Shown: piece after piece, positions 8,722 through 15,564 of the stretch | How positions within the stretch are numbered: position 1 is the first letter of the stretch | Layout of the letters: the number at the start of each line of letters is the position of its first letter | Assembly: GCA_016839945.1 (NCBI GenBank) | Contig: JAEOTE010000025.1 | Coordinates: 1-64,000, forward strand | Length of the DNA: 64,000 nt | Direction of reading: 5' to 3' | From: Candidatus Heimdallarchaeota archaeon | GTDB lineage: Archaea; Asgardarchaeota; Heimdallarchaeia; Heimdallarchaeales; Heimdallarchaeaceae | Program-made: the position numbers and the translations under genes | Notes under the pieces: model-generated | Databases searched by the model: none | What the model saw: only the letters and a program-made list of their open reading frames with translations | Told to the model about the DNA's origin: nothing

Positions 8722-10025
8722 TGGTGTCATCAAAAATGCATCATAGCAGAAATCTAGATACATTTGCAAGATTGCATCTACGAAAAGAAAAGAAAGGAAA
8801 TGGAATTTTATTAGTAAATGCAACAAGGATTTTTCACTTGAATAAAACTGCAACAGATTTCTTCTCTCGAATAATCGATAACAAAGATGATGAAGAAATA
8901 ATAAGAGAGATGAAAAGAAAATATAGAGTTGCAGAAGAACAACTTCGAATCGATTTAAAGGAACTTAAGCAATCTGTTGAAAACCTAATGAATAAACCAG
9001 ATATTGATCCAGTTCAAGATTTATCCCAAGATATTAGTCCTATGCTTGAAACTCCTTTTTCAGCACCACTTCGAATGGATTTAGCATTAACATATAAATG
9101 CAATAATAAATGTACTAAATGTTACGTTGAACAAACAAGAGATATTAAAGAATTGACTACAGAAGAGTGGAAAAATGTTTTAGATAAACTCTGGGAAATA
9201 GGAATCCCTCATGTAACTTTTACTGGAGGAGAACCAACTTTAAGAGATGATTTACCTAAACTTGTAGAGCATGCTGAAGATTTAGGTATAATTACAGGAT
9301 TAATTTCTAATGGTAGAAAATTAAAAGACAAGAAACTGGTTGAAGAGCTAGTTACAGCTGGAATTGATCACTTTCAGATTACAATTGAAAGCCATGACTC
9401 AAAAATTCATGATGAATTAAATGGTGCAAAAAATGCTTGGAAAGAAACAGTGGAAGGAATAAAGAATATTATTCCAACTCCCGTTTACATTATGACAAAT
9501 ACAACTCTTACTCCTTATAACATAAAAGATATAGAAAAAACTATAGAGTTCCTTGCTTCATTAGGAATTGACCATTTTGCAGCAAATGGAATTATCAAAT
9601 CAGGTGGAGGAAAGCAAGAAGAATTAGCTCTTTCTATTGATGAACTTGATGGAGTTCTAGATAGAGTAATGAAAAAAGCATCTGAATTAAAAATGGGTTT
9701 CTTGTGGTATTCTCCAACAAGATATTGTGATTTTAATCCAATAGATAAAGGATTAGGATTGAAACAATGTTCTGCTTCTCATATAGCAATGGCTATTGAA
9801 CCTGATGGAATGGTCATTCCGTGTCAGAGTTACTTTGAACCTCTAGGAAATATTTTAGAGACTAAATGGAGAAAAATATGGAACCATAAGACATCAAAAT
9901 CTCTCAGAAAAATGCAATATCTACCAGATGAATGCTTAGATTGTCCAGAAAGAGAAATATGTGGAGGAGGTTGTCCTCTAAACTATAAAGCTCCAATGAA
10001 TATATGTCGAGAAGCGTTTTCATGA
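8718..10025 (+). CDS. radical SAM/SPASM peptide-modifying enzyme with N-terminal PqqD-like domain
   Basis: The 435-residue protein has three parts. Residues 18-92 resemble PqqD (ILLVNATRIFHLNKTATDFF, then II..M..KY and a final helix), that is, a RiPP recognition element that grips a leader or substrate peptide. The radical SAM core has Cys 128/132/135 (CNNKCTKC) and GGEP (170-173). The C-terminal SPASM domain has all seven cysteines (351, 369, 406, 409, 415, 419, 430) in the C-x12-G-x4-C, C-x2-C-x5-C-x3-C, C pattern, and should hold two auxiliary [4Fe-4S] clusters. This architecture is that of sactionine/ranthipeptide/PqqE-type maturases. Context points to the adjacent Cys-Ala tail as substrate. 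Confidence 0.9.
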   Translation: MMVSSKMHHSRNLDTFARLHLRKEKKGNGILLVNATRIFHLNKTATDFFSRIIDNKDDEEIIREMKRKYRVAEEQLRIDLKELKQSVENLMNKPDIDPVQDLSQDISPMLETPFSAPLRMDLALTYKCNNKCTKCYVEQTRDIKELTTEEWKNVLDKLWEIGIPHVTFTGGEPTLRDDLPKLVEHAEDLGIITGLISNGRKLKDKKLVEELVTAGIDHFQITIESHDSKIHDELNGAKNAWKETVEGIKNIIPTPVYIMTNTTLTPYNIKDIEKTIEFLASLGIDHFAANGIIKSGGGKQEELALSIDELDGVLDRVMKKASELKMGFLWYSPTRYCDFNPIDKGLGLKQCSASHIAMAIEPDGMVIPCQSYFEPLGNILETKWRKIWNHKTSKSLRKMQYLPDECLDCPEREICGGGCPLNYKAPMNICREAFS

Positions 10026-10026
10026 T

Positions 10027-10794
10027 GTGCAAAATATGAGAATAAAATCAAAAGACATAGATTGGGGGGCAGATGTGGAACAGCAATTCATTCGTCAAGC
10101 TAGTTGGACTCGAGCATATAGAAACCAAATTTATAGACAAATTGGTATGATAAAAGCAAGAAATTTACTTGAAGTTGGTTGTGGAACAGGAGTTATTACT
10201 AAAGAACTTCAAGAAAAAACTTCAGCTAAAATAACTGCAATTGATTTTGATAAATCGATGATAGATATTGCAAAAGATTATGTGAGTGATGTTCGATTTC
10301 TTACTGAGAATGTGGAAGAACTATCTTTCAAAGATAAATCATTTGATTTTGTAGTTTGTCATTATTTTCTATTATGGATTTCAAACCCAGAAAAAGCTCT
10401 AAGCGAAATTGCTAGAGTCTGCAAACGAGATGCTACAATTGTTGCTCTTTCAGAACCTGATTATGGGGCATGGATTGAATATCCTGAAATGGGATTAGGA
10501 AAATATCACATTGAGTATTTGCAAAAAGAAGGAGCTGATCCTTTTATTGGAAGAAAAATATTATCACTTTTCGAATCAGCAGGATTGGAAACTGAATTAT
10601 CAGTAGTTGCACAAACGTGGAACCAAAATCTTCTAAAAGAAAATATAGGTGAAGAGTGGAAAAGAGTATTAGAAGCAGAATTAATAACTAAGAAAGAGTT
10701 TGATGAAATAATTAAGAAAGAAAATAAACTCATAAAGAAAAATCAAAGGATGATTTTCATTCCAGTTTTTACTGCAATAGGAAGGAAAAAATAA
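10027..10794 (+). CDS. class I SAM-dependent methyltransferase, third gene of the Cys-Ala operon
   Basis: A 255-residue protein starting at GTG one base after the radical SAM stop codon (an ATG at 10036 is a possible alternative). Motif I is LLEVGCGTGVITKEL (about 48-62), then ITAIDFDKSM, an acidic/Phe motif (DKSFDFVVCHYFLLWI) and ARVCKRDATIVAL. It resembles the UbiE/Methyltransf_11 group. Tight coupling suggests it acts in the same pathway, perhaps methylating the modified protein, but it may only be co-transcribed. No terminator is seen before the tRNA gene on the opposite strand. Confidence 0.8.
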   Translation: MQNMRIKSKDIDWGADVEQQFIRQASWTRAYRNQIYRQIGMIKARNLLEVGCGTGVITKELQEKTSAKITAIDFDKSMIDIAKDYVSDVRFLTENVEELSFKDKSFDFVVCHYFLLWISNPEKALSEIARVCKRDATIVALSEPDYGAWIEYPEMGLGKYHIEYLQKEGADPFIGRKILSLFESAGLETELSVVAQTWNQNLLKENIGEEWKRVLEAELITKKEFDEIIKKENKLIKKNQRMIFIPVFTAIGRKK

Positions 10795-10814
10795 GCATGG
10801 TCGGGCCTCCGTGA

Positions 10815-10851
10815 TTTTCAGATTTTTCCAGCTAGAGCGCGTCTAACTGCT
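10815..10851 (-). other. tRNA-Tyr intron 2, in the T loop (37 nt)
   Basis: The T loop should be TTCAAAT but is TTCAAA, then 37 extra nt, then T. The insert contains its own hairpin, CAGTTAGA-CGCGC-TCTAGCTG (8 pairs, one G-U). The split at 59/60 is my best fit; shifts by one or two bases are possible because of adjacent A residues. Confidence 0.72.
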
Positions 10852-10873
10852 TTTGAACACGGGACCGCTCGGT

Positions 10874-10919
10874 CTCTACCGGCTGACACCTTGATCATTG
10901 TTCACAAGGGCGTCAAAGA
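10874..10919 (-). other. tRNA-Tyr intron 1, canonical 37/38 position (46 nt)
   Basis: The insert lies between G37 (10920) and A38 (10873) of the anticodon loop, the usual archaeal intron site cut by the tRNA splicing endonuclease. Boundaries follow from the 5-bp anticodon stem and 7-nt loop. Confidence 0.8.
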
Positions 10920-10957
10920 CTACAGCCGAGTGCTCTAAGCCACTGAGCTAAGGCCCG

Positions 10958-11114
10958 ATTATTTTGATGCATTTTTGCATCTAATTTTTGTCGTGGTACT
11001 CTGTTCTTAAATTTTTCTTTTCATTCTTTCCTTTATTTTCAGAACTGCTTTACATATTTCACCCTTATTTGAGTAAACTTAAAAATAAGTTTTGATTAAA
11101 TTATTTGGATTATA
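10958..11114. other. intergenic region between tRNA-Tyr and coiled-coil gene
   Basis: It holds a 6-bp hairpin, GATGCA-TTTT-TGCATC (10966-10981), followed by T-rich sequence, and a TATA-like TTAAAAATAAG at 11079-11089 that may serve the gene at 11115. No further gene is visible. Confidence 0.4.
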
Positions 11115-11567
11115 ATGAGTGAATCACAAGTACAATATTTCAAACTATTGGAAAAGAAATATTCAATAGAAGAAGACATTTACAAAAAGCTTGGAGACAT
11201 GCAGGATCTTAAGAAAAAAATAGCTGATCAGAATAAGAAAAGAGCAAAGGATGAACGAGAGAGAGAAGAAAGTTTAATCAGTAAAGCTGAGTATGAAGTT
11301 GAAGGATTGATTGACAAAGCATTAAAAAGCGAGGTTAAAGCAAAAAAGAAAGAAGCTTCAATTGCAGAAAAAGATTATAAGATTAGAGAACTTGAGCGTC
11401 GTATAGTCAAAGTTGAAGATGAACTTAGTAAGCTTGAAAGTGAATTACAAGAAGCTGAAAACGATATCAATGCTCATAAAACAGGGGAACCTGCATATAA
11501 AGAACCTGTATATCAAGAAGATCAACCTCCTCTAGAACCAACAGTTTTCGAAGATATTGACGAATAG
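11115..11567 (+). CDS. small coiled-coil protein
   Basis: A 150-residue, highly charged protein. Residues 5-125 are almost entirely predicted coiled coil, with heptad-like Leu/Ile/Val spacing (KIRELERRIVKVEDELSKLE). The last 25 residues are Pro/Glu-rich and acidic. There are no Cys or membrane segments. It may be a structural or adaptor protein; I do not recognise a family. Confidence 0.65.
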   Translation: MSESQVQYFKLLEKKYSIEEDIYKKLGDMQDLKKKIADQNKKRAKDEREREESLISKAEYEVEGLIDKALKSEVKAKKKEASIAEKDYKIRELERRIVKVEDELSKLESELQEAENDINAHKTGEPAYKEPVYQEDQPPLEPTVFEDIDE

Positions 11568-11680
11568 CCTATCTTCACAATCCATTTTTTTATTTCTTAT
11601 TATAGCATATATTCTAGAATATTTTGAAAAACACCAACTTTTTTAAATCACTTTTTCATTTTTAAATTCGGTGTAAAATC

Positions 11681-12064
11681 ATGGAAATGTATGGAAGTGC
11701 CGATTGGAAAACAGAGAAACATGTTCCTGTAATTGAAGTAGCAGATGTTATCAAGAAAGGTGAAAAAACACCTATCACAGTAAGTGTTGGAAAGGAAATT
11801 GCTCATCCAAATAAAACTGAACATTATATATCTTGGATTAAACTCCTATTTTGGCCAGAGGGTGAGAAATATCCTATTGAACTTGGTGTCGTCAATTTCA
11901 CTGCTCATGGAGAATCAGTAAGAGGTCCAGATACAAGTACAGTTTATACTGAACCACATGCTGTATTTCATCTAAAGACAGAAAAACCAGGTAAACTTAT
12001 CGCAACAAGCTACTGCAATATTCACGGTTTATGGAAAAATAAAAAAGAAATCAAGGTAGAATAA
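11681..12064 (+). CDS. superoxide reductase (neelaredoxin type)
   Basis: A 127-residue class II superoxide reductase, which reduces superoxide to peroxide at a non-haem Fe(His4Cys) centre. All ligands are visible with spacing like Pyrococcus SOR: Glu12-Lys13-His14 (EKHVPVI), His42 and His48 (AHPNKTEHYISWI), Cys112 and His115 (SYCNIHGLW). The N-terminal desulforedoxin domain of longer desulfoferrodoxins is absent. Rubredoxin, the usual electron donor, is not nearby. It fits an anaerobe or microaerophile. Confidence 0.95.
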   Translation: MEMYGSADWKTEKHVPVIEVADVIKKGEKTPITVSVGKEIAHPNKTEHYISWIKLLFWPEGEKYPIELGVVNFTAHGESVRGPDTSTVYTEPHAVFHLKTEKPGKLIATSYCNIHGLWKNKKEIKVE

Positions 12065-12098
12065 AATTAACTTTTTTCTTTTTTCTTTATTTTATTGA
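12062..12098 (+). terminator. T-rich terminator after superoxide reductase gene
   Basis: Directly after the stop come runs TTTTTTCTTTTTTCTTT on the coding strand. This is the usual form of archaeal intrinsic termination, which needs no hairpin. Confidence 0.5.
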
Positions 12099-12145
12099 AA
12101 ATTCTTCTACAAAATGTTTTTTTAAAATAGATGCTTTTTATAGTT

Positions 12146-12694
12146 ATGAGTAATTTCGAAGAAAAAGAAACAATACCAAGACCTGGTTCAGTTGAATATA
12201 AATTCCTATTCGGTACAGAAGAAGAGAAAAAGCGTATTCTTAAAAATTGGAAACGGATGAATAAGCTCTTTACTATCCCTTTTTACAAAATTGGAATAAT
12301 ACCACTAACTCCACTTAAAAAAGTGTTCCTTCTGCTTTACACTAAAGGAAGAAAGACTGGAAAACAAAGAATAACACCGCTTGAGTATAGAAGGAAAGAT
12401 GGGATAATTCATGTTGTTGCTGGAAGAGGTAGCAAAGCTCATTGGTTTAAGAATCTTATTGCTAACCCAGATAATGTAAAAATCAAAATAGGTTTTAGGA
12501 AATTTGATGCTGAATACAAAACTCTGGAAAACATTTCTGACAAAGTAGAGCTTCTACAATGGTACGTTAAAAAATTCCCTCGAGACGCTAAATTTCTTTT
12601 TGGGTGGAACCCAAAATTGGATGATCCAGAAAAAACTGACCTTACTCATTTTGCAAGTCTTATAGAGATAATCCAATTTCACCCAAAAACGTGA
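12146..12694 (+). CDS. Ddn-like deazaflavin (F420)-dependent oxidoreductase
   Basis: A split-barrel protein of 182 residues from the ATG at 12146; an ATG at 12131 in frame is less likely. The family signature is LLYTKGRKTGKQRITPLEYRR..G..HVVAGRGS.AHWFKNLIANPDNVKI, typical of the Ddn/FDOR group. Characterised relatives use reduced F420 to reduce quinones, nitro compounds or enones, and some bind other flavins or haem. CofC and CofD for F420 synthesis are encoded in this window (46.4-48 kb), so F420 use is likely here. The physiological substrate is unknown. Confidence 0.8.
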   Translation: MSNFEEKETIPRPGSVEYKFLFGTEEEKKRILKNWKRMNKLFTIPFYKIGIIPLTPLKKVFLLLYTKGRKTGKQRITPLEYRRKDGIIHVVAGRGSKAHWFKNLIANPDNVKIKIGFRKFDAEYKTLENISDKVELLQWYVKKFPRDAKFLFGWNPKLDDPEKTDLTHFASLIEIIQFHPKT

Positions 12695-12756
12695 TTTTTT
12701 CTTAAATTGATAATAAAGAAAACTTATATCTCTTAAGTATATGATATAAAATTAAC

Positions 12757-14676
12757 TTGAACACATCATCTACATCATATAAAGGTTATAGAGGACAATC
12801 ACTAGTAATAAATCTTAGTGAGAATACAGTAAAGAAGATTTCTTCTGACAAAGATATGATTGAGAAGTATTTGGGAGGAAGAGGTTGGGCAATCAAATAC
12901 CTTTTTGACAATTTGAAACAAGGTATAGATCCATTAGAACAAGAAAATATTCTAGTAATAAGCTTAGGACCTTTAACTGGAACATTGGCACCATCAACTG
13001 CTAGATATACAATAGCGTCTAAATCTCCTCTAACTGGAGGAATAGGGTATGCAAATGCTGGAGGGCATTTTGCTCCAGAATTAGCATATGCAGGATATGA
13101 TGCTATTTTTATCCATGGAAAATCAAAGAATCCTGTATATCTATTCATAGAGGATGATCGTGTTGTATTGAAAGATGCAAAGCATCTATGGGGAAAAGAT
13201 ACATGGGAAACTGATGAATTAATTAAAAAAGAATTAGAGAATGAAAATTTTCAGATCTTAAGTATTGGACAGGGAGGTGAGAATCTAGTACGATATTCTG
13301 CTATAATGAACAATCTTTCACGAGCTGCAGCGAGAACTGGAGTAGGAGCAGTAATGGGCTCAAAGAATCTAAAAGCAATTGCTGTTAGGGGAACAGGAAG
13401 TGTTGAAGTAGCAGAACCTGAAAAATTCAACAAACTAATTGATGTAACACTTGAAAAGATATATGATGATCCTGCATATCCAAGTTTATCATTTTATGGG
13501 ACACCCTTCCTAGTTGACTTATCATTCATTAGTGGAGGTCTTGCTACTAACAATAATCAAAGAGGGAATTTTGATAAGTATGAAGAAATCTCTGCAGAAA
13601 CATTCGAAGAAAATTATAAGGTGAAATCAGAAAGCTGCTTCGCTTGCCCAATTCATTGTGGAAAATATTCAAAGATTGAAACAGGAAAATATGCTGGAAC
13701 TAAAGGAGGGAGTCCAGAATATGAAACAATTGTATGTTTAGGTTCCAAATGTGGAATAGGTAATTTAGAAGCTATATTACATGCAAACGAGCTATGTAAT
13801 AGATTCGGACTTGATACTATCTCATTGGGAGACACAGTAGCCTTTGCAATGGAAGCATATGAGAAAGGTGCGTTATCATCAGCTGACACTGATGGCATTG
13901 AATTAAGCTGGGGAAATGAAGATGCTCTAATCAAACTAATTAAGAAAATAGCATTCAGAGATGGCTTTGGCGATTTATTAGCTGAGGGTGTTAAAAGGGT
14001 TTCAGAAAAGATTGGAAAGGGTTCAGAGAAATATGCTCTCCACATTAAAGGGATGGAACCTCCTGCATATGATGTTAGAACTGCAAAAGCATTTGGTTTA
14101 GGTTGGGCCACCGCAACAAGAGGTGCTGACCACCTCGCAGCTTTACCCAATTTCGAATTACTCGGGTATGAGCCAGAAAAAGGTCAGAGCTGGTTTGGCT
14201 CTGAAAAAACTGTGGATCCATTTGCTTGGGAAGGAAAATCCCGCATGGTAGTTTGGCATGAAAATTTAGGAGCTATTGTAGATTCTGCTGAAATGTGCAA
14301 GTATACTTGCTTTTCTGCATATGCCGTCAAAGAAGATGATATGGCCCAATTCATACAATATGCGACTGGAAAGAAAATAACTGGTGAGGATATACTTGAA
14401 ATTGGAGAACGAATTTTTAATTTGGAGAGGCTTTTTAATCTAAGAGAAGGAATTGGTGCGGAAGAAGATAGGTTGCCTGATCGTTTTACAAAGGAACCAT
14501 TTACTGAAGGACCAGCAAAAGGACAAATAGTTGAACTAGATAAAATGCTACCTGAGTACTATGCAATCCGCAATTGGGATTATAAAACTGGTTTCCCAAA
14601 AGAAGAAAACTTAACGATACTTGGGCTCTTAGATTCAGCTCTGAAATACGATTTAGTTTCTAAAAAGGAGGGATAA
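12757..14676 (+). CDS. aldehyde:ferredoxin oxidoreductase (tungsten family)
   Basis: At 639 residues it has the normal AOR family length. It oxidises aldehydes to acids, or the reverse, passing electrons through a tungstopterin and one [4Fe-4S] cluster. Seen: GGRGWAIKYLFD, PLTGTLAPSTARY and PLTGGIGYANAGG in the N-terminal domain; the Cys 294/297/301 cluster motif (CFACPIHC); and the later DSAEMCKYTC with the probable fourth Cys. It starts at TTG 12757; the following TSYKGYRGQSLVINLS aligns with usual family N-termini. The next gene begins 2 bp after the stop and encodes a polyferredoxin. Substrate range cannot be read from sequence. Confidence 0.92.
   Translation: MNTSSTSYKGYRGQSLVINLSENTVKKISSDKDMIEKYLGGRGWAIKYLFDNLKQGIDPLEQENILVISLGPLTGTLAPSTARYTIASKSPLTGGIGYANAGGHFAPELAYAGYDAIFIHGKSKNPVYLFIEDDRVVLKDAKHLWGKDTWETDELIKKELENENFQILSIGQGGENLVRYSAIMNNLSRAAARTGVGAVMGSKNLKAIAVRGTGSVEVAEPEKFNKLIDVTLEKIYDDPAYPSLSFYGTPFLVDLSFISGGLATNNNQRGNFDKYEEISAETFEENYKVKSESCFACPIHCGKYSKIETGKYAGTKGGSPEYETIVCLGSKCGIGNLEAILHANELCNRFGLDTISLGDTVAFAMEAYEKGALSSADTDGIELSWGNEDALIKLIKKIAFRDGFGDLLAEGVKRVSEKIGKGSEKYALHIKGMEPPAYDVRTAKAFGLGWATATRGADHLAALPNFELLGYEPEKGQSWFGSEKTVDPFAWEGKSRMVVWHENLGAIVDSAEMCKYTCFSAYAVKEDDMAQFIQYATGKKITGEDILEIGERIFNLERLFNLREGIGAEEDRLPDRFTKEPFTEGPAKGQIVELDKMLPEYYAIRNWDYKTGFPKEENLTILGLLDSALKYDLVSKKEG
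14666..14671 (+). promoter_or_regulatory. Shine-Dalgarno site for the AOR-linked ferredoxin
   Basis: AGGAGG at the end of the AOR gene lies 6 nt before the ATG at 14678. It supports that start and translational coupling of the two genes. Confidence 0.75.
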
Positions 14677-14677
14677 C

Positions 14678-15172
14678 ATGTCGAGACAACCAGTTAAGCG
14701 GATTCAAATTCAGAAAGAAAAATGTAATGGATGTAGGATATGTGAATTACGTTGTTCGTTCCATCATGATTTAGTTTATTCTCCCACAATCTCTAGAATA
14801 AATGTTTACAAAGAAGAAATAGAAGGAATAACAATTCCTAAAACTTGTGTGATTTGTGGGAAATGTATAGAATCTTGCCCAGAAGCAGCTATAAGCAAAA
14901 ATGAAATGACTGGAGCTATAGAAATTAATGAAGAAAAATGTACTGGTTGTCAGGAATGTGTTTTAGCTTGCCCTTATGGAGTGATGAAAATTCATCCAAT
15001 AAGGAATGTGGCAATGACGTGTGATCTTTGTTCTGGAAATCCTCAATGTGTTAAATACTGTCCAGAGGAAGCTTTGCACTACATGACATCAAAAGATTTC
15101 TTAGCTTATAAACAAAAAGAAAAAGAAGACAAAGAATCAGGTAAAATAAAGAAACCTCCAGCTGTTCAATAA
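14678..15172 (+). CDS. four-cluster ferredoxin partner of AOR
   Basis: A 164-residue protein with four [4Fe-4S] motifs: CNGCRICELRC, CVICGKCIESC, CTGCQECVLAC and CDLC..NPQCVKYC. This is the HycB/DmsB-like electron-transfer arrangement, and such subunits form complexes with AOR-family enzymes. It is the second gene of a two-gene operon with AOR and probably carries electrons from the tungsten subunit to another acceptor. The C-terminal 25 residues are charged and lack Cys. Confidence 0.9.
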   Translation: MSRQPVKRIQIQKEKCNGCRICELRCSFHHDLVYSPTISRINVYKEEIEGITIPKTCVICGKCIESCPEAAISKNEMTGAIEINEEKCTGCQECVLACPYGVMKIHPIRNVAMTCDLCSGNPQCVKYCPEEALHYMTSKDFLAYKQKEKEDKESGKIKKPPAVQ

Positions 15173-15209
15173 GAAATACCTATTAAAACAAAATTAATTT
15201 ATAAAATTA

Positions 15210-15488
15210 CTATCCTCCTGCTATTGCAGGCATTATGACTACCATATCTCCTTCTTTTAGTTCTGTTTGAAAACCATTTAGAATATGTATGTTTCTTCCA
15301 TTTACTAAAATTCTGTATATTTTTCTAAACTTACCTTCTTCGTCATACAATTCTTGTTTTAATGCAGTGCCATATTTGTCTATTAGTTGTTCTAATAGAT
15401 TTTCAATACTATTTGTTTCCATTGAGAATAACTTTTCCCCTATAATATGCTTAATGTTCGAGAATGTAAGCACTCTGACACTTGCCAT
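15210..15488 (-). CDS. MoaD/ThiS-like sulfur carrier protein
   Basis: A 92-residue ubiquitin-like beta-grasp protein ending in VIMPAIAGG; the C-terminal Gly-Gly is the site adenylated and thiocarboxylated in MoaD. The N-terminus MASVRVLTFSNIKHIIGEK and LLEQLIDKYG fit MoaD. It converges with the AOR operon, so its likely job is sulfur donation for the tungstopterin dithiolene of AOR. Archaeal members may also modify tRNA or proteins (SAMP-like). MoaE and MoaB are not in this window. Confidence 0.85.
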   Translation of the reverse strand: MASVRVLTFSNIKHIIGEKLFSMETNSIENLLEQLIDKYGTALKQELYDEEGKFRKIYRILVNGRNIHILNGFQTELKEGDMVVIMPAIAGG

Positions 15489-15564
15489 TATCTTCTCATT
15501 GACTTAGATATTCATATATATTCTGTTAATTTTAAAAATCAAAAATAAATTTATTGGAAAAATT

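Larger units (their letters stand above)
10798..10957 (-). tRNA. tRNA-Tyr (GTA) with two introns
   Basis: On the minus strand the acceptor stem is CGGGCCT (10951-10957) with AGGCCCG (10802-10808), discriminator A and encoded CCA (10798-10800). C1-G72 is the archaeal/eukaryotic tRNA-Tyr identity pair. The D stem is GCTC/GAGC and the anticodon stem CTCGG/CCGAG; the anticodon GTA is at 10921-10923. The T stem is CCGTG/CACGG. The anticodon loop and T loop are each interrupted. Removing 46 and 37 nt leaves a normal 77-nt tRNA including CCA. Confidence 0.88.

Noticed and set aside
8575-8853. Minus-strand frame rich in Ser/Thr/Ala across the Cys-Ala repeat
   Set aside because: It is the complement of the Cys-Ala/Gly-rich region and the start of the rSAM gene, both better supported.
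9061-9200. Possible frameshift between the PqqD-like and radical SAM parts of the maturase
   Set aside because: The frame is continuous through both domains with a plausible linker, so it is a fusion, not a broken gene.
12786-14150. Long minus-strand frames inside the AOR gene
   Set aside because: They lie wholly inside a clear AOR coding frame and show no family motif or start signal.
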